This document shows, piece by piece, positions 24,976-33,766 of a stretch of DNA of 64,000 bases; position 1 is the stretch's first letter, and each line of letters begins with the position of its first letter. Where the stretch lies: assembly GCA_040756745.1 (NCBI GenBank), contig JBFLYO010000002.1, positions 1 through 64,000 on the forward strand, given 5' to 3'. This DNA is from JBFLYO01 sp040756745. Lineage in GTDB: Bacteria; Bacteroidota; Ignavibacteria; UBA10030; UBA6906. The translations under genes and the position numbers were made by a program. The notes beneath the pieces are model-generated. The model ran no database searches and was not told the origin of the DNA. It saw only the letters and a list, made by a program, of their open reading frames with translations.

Positions 24976-26346
24976 TCACGATTGCAGCTTGATCTGGTAC
25001 TGCTGGAGCTTGGTGTAGAGCGTCTTCAGGCTAATACCCAGAATCTTTGCGGATTCGGCCTTGTTGCCACGGAAACTCTTGAGAACCCCCTCGATATGCA
25101 TCCGCTCGATCTCCTTGAGAGGGATGGCGGAACCGATCTTCTCTTCGCCGAGACCGCCGGTGGGAAGGGCCATCGGAGTGCTCGGGAGCGACAGGTCGTG
25201 TGGTTCAATGGTATCGTTGTGACAGAGAATCGCCGCCCGTTCGATGACGTTTTCCAGCTCACGGATATTTCCCGGCCAGTCATATCCCATCAACACCTCG
25301 ACCGCACGGGGAGAAATGTTCTTCTTGATGCGTGACTTCAACCGGTGGGAAAGGAATGAGCTGACAAGCAGAGGGATGTCCTGCTTCCTCGCTCTCAGCG
25401 GGGGAACGTCGATCGTAATGACGTTCAACCGGTAAAGCAGGTCCCCGCGGAATCTCCCTTCCCTGACCTCCTCTGCCAGGTTCTTGTTCGTTGCCGAGAG
25501 GATTCTGCAGTCCGCCTTGAGCGTCGTATTTCCGCCCACCCGACGGAATTCTCCGCTCTGAATGAAGCGAAGTATCTTTGGCTGCACGATAGGGCTGATA
25601 TCGCCGATCTCATCCAGAAACAAGGTCCCCTTGTTGGCGATCTCGACGATGCCCTGCTTCATAGCCCGGGCGTCGGTAAATGCTCCTTTTTCATGTCCGA
25701 ACAGCTCGCTCTCGATCAGCGTATCCGGGATTGAGGCGCAGTTTATGGTGATGAAAGGTTCTGCTGACCTGTTGCTGTGCTGGTAGATGTAGTTGGCGAC
25801 AAGCTCCTTGCCGGTGCCGCTCGCACCCTGGATCAGCACGGTGGATTCGGTCGGCGCAACTTTGCCCGCAACCTCGAGGACCTTCCGGAACGCCTCGCTT
25901 TCCCCCACCATCTCAATGCTCCCCTGAAGCCGGTCCAGCGTCCCCTTCATCACCATATTGTCGATCAGCAGTTGCCGGCGTTCCAGCGCCCTCTGGAACG
26001 TACTCAGCAGCTCGTCAGAGGTGGTCGGTTTTGTAATGTAATCGTATGCCCCGATCCGCATGCACTCCACTGCGATCTTCACGTCGCTCATGCCCGTGAG
26101 CATGATGACCTCGATCCCGGGGAAGTTTGTCTTGATGAACCGGAGTACTTCCACGCCGTCCACCTTCGGCATCTTCACGTCGCAGAGCACGACGTGGTAG
26201 AGCTTTGACTGGACCGCATTGATGGCAGCCACTCCATCATTTGCGGTATCGACGGTATAGCCCGCCCCGCCGAGGAGTGCCGAGAGCATGTAGCGGAAGG
26301 CCTCCTCGTCGTCAACGACGAGGACAGAGATTTCTTTCTTCGTCAT
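24976..26346 (-). CDS. Sigma-54-dependent NtrC-family response regulator
   Basis: The ATG at 26346 gives the natural start (MTKKEISVLVVDDEEAFRYM). A receiver domain covers residues 1-120 with phospho-acceptor D56 (VVLCDVKMP). An AAA+ domain covers about 145-370 with Walker A GASGTGKE (174-181) and the sigma-54 contact loop GAFTDA (221-226) instead of GAFTGA, a variant also common in Bacteroidota. A Fis-type helix-turn-helix (AKILGISLKTLYTKLQQYQ) closes the protein. It activates sigma-54 promoters after phosphorylation by a histidine kinase that is not encoded nearby. It is divergent from the adenosine deaminase gene. Confidence 0.95.
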   Translation of the reverse strand: MTKKEISVLVVDDEEAFRYMLSALLGGAGYTVDTANDGVAAINAVQSKLYHVVLCDVKMPKVDGVEVLRFIKTNFPGIEVIMLTGMSDVKIAVECMRIGAYDYITKPTTSDELLSTFQRALERRQLLIDNMVMKGTLDRLQGSIEMVGESEAFRKVLEVAGKVAPTESTVLIQGASGTGKELVANYIYQHSNRSAEPFITINCASIPDTLIESELFGHEKGAFTDARAMKQGIVEIANKGTLFLDEIGDISPIVQPKILRFIQSGEFRRVGGNTTLKADCRILSATNKNLAEEVREGRFRGDLLYRLNVITIDVPPLRARKQDIPLLVSSFLSHRLKSRIKKNISPRAVEVLMGYDWPGNIRELENVIERAAILCHNDTIEPHDLSLPSTPMALPTGGLGEEKIGSAIPLKEIERMHIEGVLKSFRGNKAESAKILGISLKTLYTKLQQYQIKLQS

Positions 26347-26404
26347 ACTGGGTGATCCCCGGGAGCGGGAAGATGACTGGTCATTGTGGCGTGTGCAATC
26401 GACA

Positions 26405-26436
26405 GAATAATAGCGAGAAATGGCGTACAAAGTCAA
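26405..26436 (-). promoter_or_regulatory. Possible promoter of the NtrC-type regulator
   Basis: Minus strand: TTG (26436-26434), 21 bases, TATTATTC (26412-26405). It lies about 60 bases before the start codon; spacing is one base longer than the window's consensus. Confidence 0.4.
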
Positions 26437-26443
26437 TAATCCG

Positions 26444-26474
26444 TTGATTTTCATGGGGGTTGTTGCTACTTTGC
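26444..26474 (+). promoter_or_regulatory. Promoter for the adenosine deaminase run
   Basis: TTG (26444-26446), 20 bases, TACTTTGC (26467-26474). The ATG at 26524 is 50 bases downstream. Its upstream box is only a few bases from that of the divergent NtrC-type gene. Confidence 0.55.
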
Positions 26475-26523
26475 CTCACCCATCCACCACTCTTCATCCG
26501 ACCCCCGAGCGTGCCCTGAGTTC

Positions 26524-27633
26524 ATGAGGATCCCCGAGAAAATCCTTCAATCCGTTCCAAAAGTCCTGTTGCATGACCATCTCGACGGTGGTCTCCGACC
26601 GGCAACGCTCGTGGACCTTGCCAGGGCTGCTGACTACCGAGGGCTTCCGACGGAGGACCCGGACGAACTTGCGCAGTGGTTCAGGCGGGGCGCGCAGCGC
26701 GGGAGTCTCCCGCTCTACCTTGAGGGGTTTGCCCACACCGCAGCGGTGATGCAGACCGAGGTCGCCCTGGAGCGGGTCGCGTACGAGATGATGGAAGACA
26801 TGTCTCGAGATGGGGTCGTCTACGTCGAAACGAGATTTGCGCCGGTCTTTCACACTGAGAAAGGCCTCCACTGGGACGAAGTGGTGAATGCGGTGTTGAA
26901 GGGACTTAATCGGGGCAAGAAGGCGTTCGGTGTAGAATACGGCCTGATCATCTGCGCGATGCGCAACATGCGCCTGTCGCAGGAGATGGCAGAGCTGGCG
27001 GTGGATTTCCGGGAGCGGGGGGTGGTCGGGTTCGACTTGGCGGGGGAGGAAGGAGGGTTTCCCCCCAAGAAGCATGTCGATGCGTTCCATTATATCCAGC
27101 GCGAGAACTTCAACATCACGGTTCACGCCGGGGAAGCGTTCGGCAAAGAGAGCATCTGGCAGGCGATCCAGTGGTGCGGGGCTCATCGGATCGGCCACGC
27201 CACGCGGCTGATCGAGGACATCGGGCTGGACAAGCGGAGCAGAAAGAAGATCGTCCGCATGGGGTATCTTGCGCAGTACGTCCTCGACAAGCGCATTCCG
27301 CTCGAAATCTGTCTCACGAGCAACGTGGACACAGGTGCCGCGAAGGATCTGGAGAGTCATCCCTTCGGGCTTCTCTACAAGTACAAGTTCCGCGTCACGC
27401 TCAACACCGATGACCGCCTGATGAGCGACACGACGATGACGAAGGAATTCCGGATCGCCCACCGCGTGTTCGACCTCAGTCTGGAGGATCTCGAAAAGCT
27501 GACGATCAACGCGATGAAAAGCGCCTTTCAGCCCTACAACCGCCGCATCCGGTTGATCTACGATGTCATCAAGCCGGGGTACGCGAGGGCACGGAAACAG
27601 CTCTCACGTCTGCGAAGCAGGAGCGCCGCGTGA
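26524..27633 (+). CDS. add: Adenosine deaminase
   Basis: A zinc enzyme that deaminates adenosine (or a related nucleoside) to inosine. The metal motif HDHLDG is at residues 17-22, followed by AGEEGG, the catalytic TVHAGE, GHATRL, TSNV and NTDDRLMS in family order. Length (369 aa) is at the upper normal range, and the C-terminus has a basic tail after YDVIKPGY. It is the first gene of a plus-strand run that also holds an adenosine-specific kinase-like protein two genes on, suggesting nucleoside salvage. A promoter with correct spacing lies upstream. Confidence 0.93.
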   Translation: MRIPEKILQSVPKVLLHDHLDGGLRPATLVDLARAADYRGLPTEDPDELAQWFRRGAQRGSLPLYLEGFAHTAAVMQTEVALERVAYEMMEDMSRDGVVYVETRFAPVFHTEKGLHWDEVVNAVLKGLNRGKKAFGVEYGLIICAMRNMRLSQEMAELAVDFRERGVVGFDLAGEEGGFPPKKHVDAFHYIQRENFNITVHAGEAFGKESIWQAIQWCGAHRIGHATRLIEDIGLDKRSRKKIVRMGYLAQYVLDKRIPLEICLTSNVDTGAAKDLESHPFGLLYKYKFRVTLNTDDRLMSDTTMTKEFRIAHRVFDLSLEDLEKLTINAMKSAFQPYNRRIRLIYDVIKPGYARARKQLSRLRSRSAA

Positions 27634-27658
27634 TGCCTCCCCAGAGGACAGTGGATCA

Positions 27659-28165
27659 ATGAATCTCTATCTTGTCCGACACGGCGAGGCGGCCCCGCTG
27701 GGGGGAACCGTCCAGCGCGATGCAGACCGGCCGCTCACTCAGCGGGGGGAGAAGGATGTCGCGACAATTGCAGGAGCGCTTGCGGCGGTCGACGGCGAGC
27801 CGGCGCTCATTCTGACAAGCCCCCTTGCGCGGGCGATGCAGACGGCCCGGATCATTGCCACCGTGATGAAGGTCCCGCCGGAAATCCGCGCAACGGAAAA
27901 TCTCTCTCCCGGCTTTCGCCCCAAGGCCCTCCTGGCGGAACTCACAGGTCTGGGAGCTGTTAAGGGAGTCATCGCCGTCGGACATCAACCGGACCTCGGA
28001 GGGCTGATCGCATACCTTGTGGCGGAGGGGTCATACGTCGGTCTGTCGATCCCACCGGGGGCGGCGGCCTGCGTGGTTCTCGGTGATTCCCTGGCTCCGG
28101 GCGATACCGTACTCCGGTGGCTATTGACGGCCGACATGGTTCGCCGCATCACCACTACGACGTGA
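27659..28165 (+). CDS. sixA: SixA-type phosphohistidine phosphatase
   Basis: A small histidine phosphatase with the catalytic motif LVRHGEA at residues 4-10 and the second histidine in AVGHQPDL. The middle segment ILTSPLARAMQTARI is the typical phosphate-binding part. SixA-like enzymes remove phosphate from histidine in phosphorelay or PTS proteins. HPr and enzyme I are encoded elsewhere in this window (58.7-60.7 kb) and are possible targets, but that link is inference. The ATG at 27659 is chosen because the family starts with MxLYLVRHG. Confidence 0.9.
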   Translation: MNLYLVRHGEAAPLGGTVQRDADRPLTQRGEKDVATIAGALAAVDGEPALILTSPLARAMQTARIIATVMKVPPEIRATENLSPGFRPKALLAELTGLGAVKGVIAVGHQPDLGGLIAYLVAEGSYVGLSIPPGAAACVVLGDSLAPGDTVLRWLLTADMVRRITTTT

Positions 28166-28175
28166 GGAACAGCCC

Positions 28176-28658
28176 ATGGAACTCTCTGTCGTTCCCATCG
28201 AAAAGCCGGAGGACATGAATTTCATCCTCGGCCATTCCCATTTCATCAAGACGGTTGAGGATCTTTACGAAGCCATCGTCCAGACCAATCCCGCCATGAA
28301 ATTCGGGATCGCGTTCTGTGAGGCATCCGGCCCGGCGCTCGTCCGCTCGGTGGGCAATGACACTGCGCTGATCGCGCTCGCACAGAAAAATGCGATGGCA
28401 CTCGCTGCCGGCCATGCGTTTCTGATTTTCATGGAGTCGGGATTCCCCGTGAATATCCTCAACGTCGTCAAGAACGTCGCGGAGGTCTGCCGGGTGTTCT
28501 GCGCCACCTCAAACCCCACCCAGGTCATCGTCGCGGAGACCAAACAGGGGCGCGGGATCCTCGGCGTGATCGATGGCATCACAACGAAGGGCGTAGAGAC
28601 GGATGCGGATGTAAAGACGCGGAAGGAGTTCCTTCGAAAGATCGGTTACAAACTCTGA
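28176..28658 (+). CDS. Adenosine-specific kinase-like protein (DUF355)
   Basis: The 160-residue protein has the conserved opening MELSVVPIEKPEDMNFILG and the segments KFGIAFCEASGPALVRSVGND and VIVAETKQGRGILGVIDG, characteristic of the adenosine-specific kinase family known from archaea and some bacteria. The activity of that family is only weakly documented. Its position close to adenosine deaminase supports a role in nucleoside handling. It lies ten bases after sixA and 22 bases before an exported PLP enzyme. Confidence 0.88.
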   Translation: MELSVVPIEKPEDMNFILGHSHFIKTVEDLYEAIVQTNPAMKFGIAFCEASGPALVRSVGNDTALIALAQKNAMALAAGHAFLIFMESGFPVNILNVVKNVAEVCRVFCATSNPTQVIVAETKQGRGILGVIDGITTKGVETDADVKTRKEFLRKIGYKL

Positions 28659-28680
28659 CGTTTCCGGAAGGAGTGTCCAC

Positions 28681-29961
28681 ATGACTTCGGGCGTGACACG
28701 CCGCGCATTCATCCGCACGGTCGCCGGCGGCATGGCGGGGGGGCTCATGCTCACGGCGCTGCCTGGAGGCGCCCGCGCGCGCTACGTTGTTGCGCACGAT
28801 CAGACGGTCGATCCCGCCGACGAGCATTTCTGGGATTTCGTCCGCGCACAGTTCCCGCTGAGCAGCGAGCAGTCATATATGAACAACGGGACGATGGGCA
28901 TCTCCCCGTTTGCGGTCACTGAAGCGGTCCGGGCGGACATGGAGGATGTCGACAGGCACGGGCGGTACGGCGGATGGGAGGAGGTGCGGCCGAAGATCGC
29001 GCGGTTTGTCAACGCCGCTCCGGAAGAGATCTCCCTCACCCACAATGTGACCGAGGGGATTTGCGTGGTGGCGGCGGGGCTTCCGCTGAAGCGGGGTGAC
29101 GAGGTGATCCTGACCGACCATGAGCATGCCGGCAACGCCGTTCCATGGCTGGCGCGTGCCCGGCGCGACGGAATCGTGATCCGGTACTTCACCCCCGCGC
29201 CCACGGGTGCTGAAACGCTCAACAGGATCAACGACATCATTACGCAACGGACGCGCGTCATCGCCGTCCCGCACATCACCTGCACCATCGGCCAGGTTCT
29301 CCCGGGGGCGCAGATCAGCAGACTGGGACGCGACAAGGGGATCTGGGTGATGCTCGACGCGGCGCACACGCCGGGTATGCTCCCACTTGATGTCAGAGCG
29401 CTCGGCTGCGATTTCCTCGCCACATGCGGCCACAAATGGCTTCTCGGCCCGAAGGGGACCGGATTCCTCTATGTGCGCAAAGAAGAGGTTGAAATCCCCG
29501 AGCCAATCTGGTCAGGCGGCGGGGCTGACAGCGGGTGGGATGTGCGGACGGGAAAACTTGCGTTCCGGCAAGATGCCCACCGGTTCGATTTTGCGACGCA
29601 GAGTTCGTCCCTCTACACCGGACTCGGCGCTGCGATCGATTTTGTCGGGCAGCTCGGCATCGGGAATATGCTCAGCCGCGACCGGTATCTCGCCGGGCGG
29701 CTCCGGCACGGTTTGCAGGAGCTGGGTGGCAAGATCGAGATCCTCACCCCCGAAGAAGATACGAGCTGCGGTGCAGTGCTCGGGTTCCGCGCGAAGAGGA
29801 CTCCGTTCGACAAACTCCAGCAGATGCTCCTCGAGAAACACCGGATCATCACCCGCGCCGTTCCGGAAAACGGACTGAACTGCAACAGGATCTCAACGCA
29901 TATCTACAACACCCCGGCGGAAGTGGACCGACTGCTCGAGGTGATCCGCTCGGTCGCATGA
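28681..29961 (+). CDS. Tat-exported class V aminotransferase (cysteine desulfurase/epimerase-like)
   Basis: The first 37 residues form a Tat signal: TRRAFIRT with the twin arginine, then a Gly/Ala-rich hydrophobic stretch ending at GARA. The rest is a fold-type I class V PLP enzyme, with the pyridoxal aspartate in VMLDAAHTPGML and the Schiff-base lysine in TCGHKWLLGPKGTGFLYV. Similar proteins are annotated as isopenicillin N epimerase-like. Tat export fits a cofactor enzyme that must fold in the cytoplasm. Two genes on lies a lipoprotein RidA, which removes reactive products of PLP enzymes. The substrate is unknown. Confidence 0.9.
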   Translation: MTSGVTRRAFIRTVAGGMAGGLMLTALPGGARARYVVAHDQTVDPADEHFWDFVRAQFPLSSEQSYMNNGTMGISPFAVTEAVRADMEDVDRHGRYGGWEEVRPKIARFVNAAPEEISLTHNVTEGICVVAAGLPLKRGDEVILTDHEHAGNAVPWLARARRDGIVIRYFTPAPTGAETLNRINDIITQRTRVIAVPHITCTIGQVLPGAQISRLGRDKGIWVMLDAAHTPGMLPLDVRALGCDFLATCGHKWLLGPKGTGFLYVRKEEVEIPEPIWSGGGADSGWDVRTGKLAFRQDAHRFDFATQSSSLYTGLGAAIDFVGQLGIGNMLSRDRYLAGRLRHGLQELGGKIEILTPEEDTSCGAVLGFRAKRTPFDKLQQMLLEKHRIITRAVPENGLNCNRISTHIYNTPAEVDRLLEVIRSVA

Positions 29962-29983
29962 ACTCAACCTCGGAGGATTGACC

Positions 29984-30331
29984 ATGAGAACACATCTCAT
30001 CTCCATGAGCTTCGTTGCTGTATGCATTGTCGGACTCCTGATGGCACTTCCGACGACGGCAGAAGCACAGAAGAAGTCAAAGGACATCACCGCTGCGTCG
30101 CAGCAGGCGCCCGCCAGGAGCGTCGGCTCGCTCCGCGACGTGCTCGTGAAACTGCAGGGTCAGCAAACCAACATCGGTGTCCTCACGAAAGTGGCGGGGG
30201 ACTACCTCATATTCGAAAACGAAGGGGACACGCTCATGTTCCCGATCAACACGGTGCAGGTGGTCAAGCTCCTGAAGGCGGAAGAAGGAGAAGGTCGCAA
30301 GATTGAGATCCGTTTCCTCGCGCGGGACTGA
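29984..30331 (+). CDS. Small exported protein of unknown function
   Basis: The ATG at 29984 follows a CGGAGGA ribosome-binding site; a TTG two codons upstream is less likely. The 115-residue product has a clear signal peptide (SFVAVCIVGLLMALPTTAEA), a short Lys/Gln-rich linker and one compact beta-rich domain (VLTKVAGDYLIFENEGDTLM) that could be an SH3-like or Sm-like small barrel. I do not recognise the family. It lies between two exported proteins, a PLP enzyme and RidA, and is one base from the latter. Confidence 0.75.
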   Translation: MRTHLISMSFVAVCIVGLLMALPTTAEAQKKSKDITAASQQAPARSVGSLRDVLVKLQGQQTNIGVLTKVAGDYLIFENEGDTLMFPINTVQVVKLLKAEEGEGRKIEIRFLARD

Positions 30332-30332
30332 C

Positions 30333-30821
30333 ATGAGGACGCTTGCTGCAACGACGTTTCTCCTTGCCGCCACGGCGGTCGGCTGTCGCCCGACGGAGGA
30401 GGACGTGCGGCGCATCGCCCGCGAAGAACTCCAGGGGGCAATGGCGCGCCAGGCGGTGACCAGCGCGAACGTCATCGGACCCTACAGTCCGGCAGTGCGC
30501 ATCGGGGATTTTCTGTTTGTGTCGGGCCAGATCGCGCTTGATCAGGAGACGGGCGCCATGCGGCAGGACGACATCGAAGTGGAAACGCACCAGGTGCTCG
30601 CTAACGTGATGCGGATCCTCCGGTCGCAGGACTTCGATTCGTCCCATGTGGTGAGCGCTACCGTGTATCTCAAGAATATGAACGATTACGCGGCGGTGAA
30701 CAAGGTCTACGCCGGCTATTTTCAGGAGAAGAATTTCCCTGCCCGCGTTGCAGTTGAGGTCGCCGACCTGCCGAAACAGGCCAACGTCGAGATTGCGGTA
30801 ATTGCATACCGGGATCACTGA
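30333..30821 (+). CDS. RidA-family protein with lipoprotein signal
   Basis: RidA proteins hydrolyse reactive enamine/imine intermediates released by PLP enzymes. The core is intact: GPYSPAVRIGDFLFVSGQ, THQVLANVMRIL, and PARVAVEVADLPKQANVEI with the catalytic arginine. Unlike typical cytosolic RidA (about 125 aa), this 162-residue protein starts with a hydrophobic stretch and the lipobox-like AVGC at residues 15-18, then a short helix (RPTEEDVRRIAREEL). It is therefore probably a periplasmic lipoprotein. The nearby Tat-exported PLP enzyme is its natural partner. It lies two bases after the small exported protein and 34 before hutU. Confidence 0.9.
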   Translation: MRTLAATTFLLAATAVGCRPTEEDVRRIAREELQGAMARQAVTSANVIGPYSPAVRIGDFLFVSGQIALDQETGAMRQDDIEVETHQVLANVMRILRSQDFDSSHVVSATVYLKNMNDYAAVNKVYAGYFQEKNFPARVAVEVADLPKQANVEIAVIAYRDH

Positions 30822-30855
30822 TCGCCGCAGGGTAAAGGCGCGAAGGAATATTCCG

Positions 30856-32538
30856 ATGGCATACGAATCCAGAGGGGCACGCACGATCCGGGCTCCACAC
30901 GGCACAGCGATTTCGTGCAAGGGATGGGTGCAGGAGGCGGCGCTCCGCATGCTGATGAACAATCTCGATCCCGAAGTCGCGGAGGACCCCGACCGGCTCA
31001 TCGTCTACGGCGGGACGGGCAAAGCCGCACGGAACTGGGAGTCCTTCGACACGATCGTGCAGAGTCTGAGGGATCTCGAAGGTGACGAGACGCTCCTCGT
31101 CCAGTCCGGCAAGCCCGTCGCCATCTTTCGCACGCATACCGACGCGCCGCGGGTTCTCATCGTCAATGCGATGCTTGTACCGAAGTGGGCGACGTGGGAT
31201 GAGTTCCGCCGGCTGGAGGGGCTGGGGCTCACGATGTTCGGGCAAATGACGGCGGGGTCCTGGATCTACATCGGGTCGCAGGGCATCCTGCAGGGGACCT
31301 ATGAGACATTTGCGGCGTGCGCGAAGAAGCATTTCGGCGGCACGCTCGCCGGAAAACTGCTCGTGACCGCCGGGCTCGGCGGCATGGGAGGTGCGCAGCC
31401 CCTCGCGGCGACCATGAACGGCGCTGCATGCCTGGCCGTCGAAGTGGACCGTGCCCGAATAGAGAAGCGTATCGCTACGGGGTATGTCGATGCGATGACC
31501 GGGTCGCTCGACGAGGCGCTGAGCATCCTGCAGACCGCCAGGGAACTGAAGGAACCGAAGTCAGTCGCACTCCTCGGCAATGCCGCCGAAGTCCTCCCGG
31601 ACCTGCTGGCGCGAGGGATCACCGTCGACGTCCTCACCGATCAAACGTCGGCACATGACACGCTCGATGGCTATGTCCCCGCGCATATCCCGTACCGCGA
31701 CGCTCTCGCGATGCGGCGAAGCGACCCGCAGCGCTATGTCGCGCTCGCGCGCGCATCGATCGCCGAACACGTGCGCGCCATGCTGGCGCTGATGCGGCGC
31801 GGGGCGGTGACGTTCGACTACGGCAACAACATCCGCGGAGAGGCGCGATCGGCGGGTGTCCCCGACGCGTTCGACATCCCCGGCTTTGTCCCCGAATATA
31901 TCCGGCCCCTCTTCTGCGACGGCAAGGGACCCTTCCGATGGGCGGCGCTCTCGGGCGATACGCAGGACATCGCGCGGACAGATCGCGCGATCCTGGAAAC
32001 GTTTCCTGAGAATGATGCCCTCTGCAGGTGGATCACGAAGGCACGACAGAGCGTGAAGTTCCAGGGACTTCCGTCACGTATATGCTGGCTGGGCTACGGC
32101 GAACGCGCGCGGATGGGAAAACTCTTCAACGACCTGGTCGCGAGACGAGAAATCAGCGCGCCCATCGTTATCGGGAGAGATCATCTCGACTGCGGCTCCG
32201 TCGCGTCGCCGAACCGCGAGACGGAAGGGATGATCGACGGGAGTGACGCAATCGCCGACTGGCCGATCCTTAATGCGCTCTTAAACACTGCGGGAGGGGC
32301 GAGCTGGGTGAGCGTGCACCACGGAGGCGGGGTAGGCATCGGACTCTCGATCCACGCGGGCATGGTTGTAGTGGCGGATGGCACGCCTGATGCAGAGAAG
32401 CGACTCGAACGAGTGTTGACGTATGATCCGGGCATGGGGATCGTCCGTCATGCCGACGCGGGCTACGACCAGGCAGTCGAGAATGCAAGGCGCTGGGACA
32501 TCCGTATCCCCATGCTTCCGCGCGCAGAACGCAAGTAG
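30856..32538 (+). CDS. hutU: Urocanate hydratase
   Basis: Second step of histidine degradation, converting urocanate to imidazolonepropionate with tightly bound NAD. Motifs are IVYGGTGKAARNW near the start, FGQMTAGSWIYIGSQGI, and GGMGGAQPLA in the NAD-binding part, then SVHHGGGVGIG at the C-terminus. Length (560 aa) is normal. The start at 30856 follows AAGGA. HutI, FtcD and the cyclodeaminase follow 2.4 kb downstream, separated by two unrelated genes; histidine ammonia-lyase is not in the window. Confidence 0.97.
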   Translation: MAYESRGARTIRAPHGTAISCKGWVQEAALRMLMNNLDPEVAEDPDRLIVYGGTGKAARNWESFDTIVQSLRDLEGDETLLVQSGKPVAIFRTHTDAPRVLIVNAMLVPKWATWDEFRRLEGLGLTMFGQMTAGSWIYIGSQGILQGTYETFAACAKKHFGGTLAGKLLVTAGLGGMGGAQPLAATMNGAACLAVEVDRARIEKRIATGYVDAMTGSLDEALSILQTARELKEPKSVALLGNAAEVLPDLLARGITVDVLTDQTSAHDTLDGYVPAHIPYRDALAMRRSDPQRYVALARASIAEHVRAMLALMRRGAVTFDYGNNIRGEARSAGVPDAFDIPGFVPEYIRPLFCDGKGPFRWAALSGDTQDIARTDRAILETFPENDALCRWITKARQSVKFQGLPSRICWLGYGERARMGKLFNDLVARREISAPIVIGRDHLDCGSVASPNRETEGMIDGSDAIADWPILNALLNTAGGASWVSVHHGGGVGIGLSIHAGMVVVADGTPDAEKRLERVLTYDPGMGIVRHADAGYDQAVENARRWDIRIPMLPRAERK

Positions 32539-32554
32539 CAGAAGTAGAATTGCC

Positions 32555-33766
32555 ATGATGGACCCGGTACGATTCAAGAGAATCCTGATCAGCCTCCTGA
32601 AACTGCTCGTCATTATCGAGCTGGTCGGCGCCGTGCTCCAGGGGACTTCCGGAAACGGCTGGGGGCGGTTCGGGGTCGACCTCCTCGTTGCGGGGATCCT
32701 GTACCTGATGTGGGAGCGCCTGGCGGCCGTGGTGGCGCAGAAGCGGGACGAATCGCGGCGGAAAATGGAGGAGACTCCACAGAACGTCGGGCTCTTCGAC
32801 GCACTGGTTTTTTCGCTGCTCTGGACGGACAAGATCTACGACAACATTCCCCCCGACCGCGTCCGGTTGATCGTCATCTCCTACACCCTCATCGCCATCG
32901 GTCTCGTCGTTGCCTTCCTGCAGTTTGGTACCGGATTGATGCCCCTTGTCCTGTCGGGTGCCCTGGTGCTGGGCGCGGTCAATCTGGTGACGTGGGTGAT
33001 TTCGCTCGAGCGGGAGGCGAAGGAAACGCTCCAGACCGAGCTCCGGCTTGCGCGCGACGTGCAGCTGTCCCTCATGCCGACGACGCAGCCCGTGCTCGAG
33101 GGCTATGACATCGCCGGGGCGTCGATCCCCGCAGCGGATGTGGGGGGCGACCTCTTCGATTTTTCCCGGCTCGGATACGACGGGCAAGCGCTCGGCATCT
33201 CGGTGTGCGATGTTTCGGGCAAGGGGATGCAGGCGGCGATGTCGGCGGTTTTTACGAGCGGCGTGTTTGCCACGGAGACAAGGCACAGTACCTCGCCCGC
33301 GGAAATCCTGACGCGGCTCAACCGGGGAATTTTCAGCCATTCGCGCCGGGGCCATTTTGTCGCGTTCCTGCTGGCGGCGATCGATCCCGCTCGCCGTGTC
33401 GTGACGTTTGCAAACGCCGGACAGACGAAACCGCTCCTCCGAAACGGGGGATCACTCACATGGCTCGATCCATCCGGCGTCCGTTTCCCTCTCGGGATGA
33501 AGGAGGACAGCGTGTACGAAGAGCGGGTCGTCCAGCTCCATCCGGGGGATACGCTCGTGATGCTGACCGACGGGTTTACGGAAGCGATGAATGCTCGACA
33601 GGAGGTGTTTGGCACGGAAGGGATCGAGGCGGTCCTGCGTCAACCGGGGCTCGAGAGTCTCCCGGCGCGGGAGATCATCGGGCGACTTACGGCTGGAGTG
33701 CGGTCCCATGCGGGCGATGCGCCGCAACACGATGACATGACAATCGTTGTGGTGAACGTATTGTGA
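32555..33766 (+). CDS. Membrane-bound SpoIIE/RsbU-type PP2C phosphatase
   Basis: An N-terminal membrane region with about four helices (residues 10-55 and 100-155) is followed by the PPM/SpoIIE domain. Metal-binding motifs are visible: PAADVGGDLFDF, SVCDVSGKGMQAAM, TLVMLTDGFTEAMN and QHDDMTIVVV. Such enzymes dephosphorylate anti-sigma-factor antagonists in partner-switching systems. No STAS or anti-sigma gene is adjacent, although an RsbRD-like sensor domain is encoded near 11 kb. The gene splits the histidine-degradation genes and overlaps the DUF5700 gene by four bases. Confidence 0.93.
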   Translation: MMDPVRFKRILISLLKLLVIIELVGAVLQGTSGNGWGRFGVDLLVAGILYLMWERLAAVVAQKRDESRRKMEETPQNVGLFDALVFSLLWTDKIYDNIPPDRVRLIVISYTLIAIGLVVAFLQFGTGLMPLVLSGALVLGAVNLVTWVISLEREAKETLQTELRLARDVQLSLMPTTQPVLEGYDIAGASIPAADVGGDLFDFSRLGYDGQALGISVCDVSGKGMQAAMSAVFTSGVFATETRHSTSPAEILTRLNRGIFSHSRRGHFVAFLLAAIDPARRVVTFANAGQTKPLLRNGGSLTWLDPSGVRFPLGMKEDSVYEERVVQLHPGDTLVMLTDGFTEAMNARQEVFGTEGIEAVLRQPGLESLPAREIIGRLTAGVRSHAGDAPQHDDMTIVVVNVL

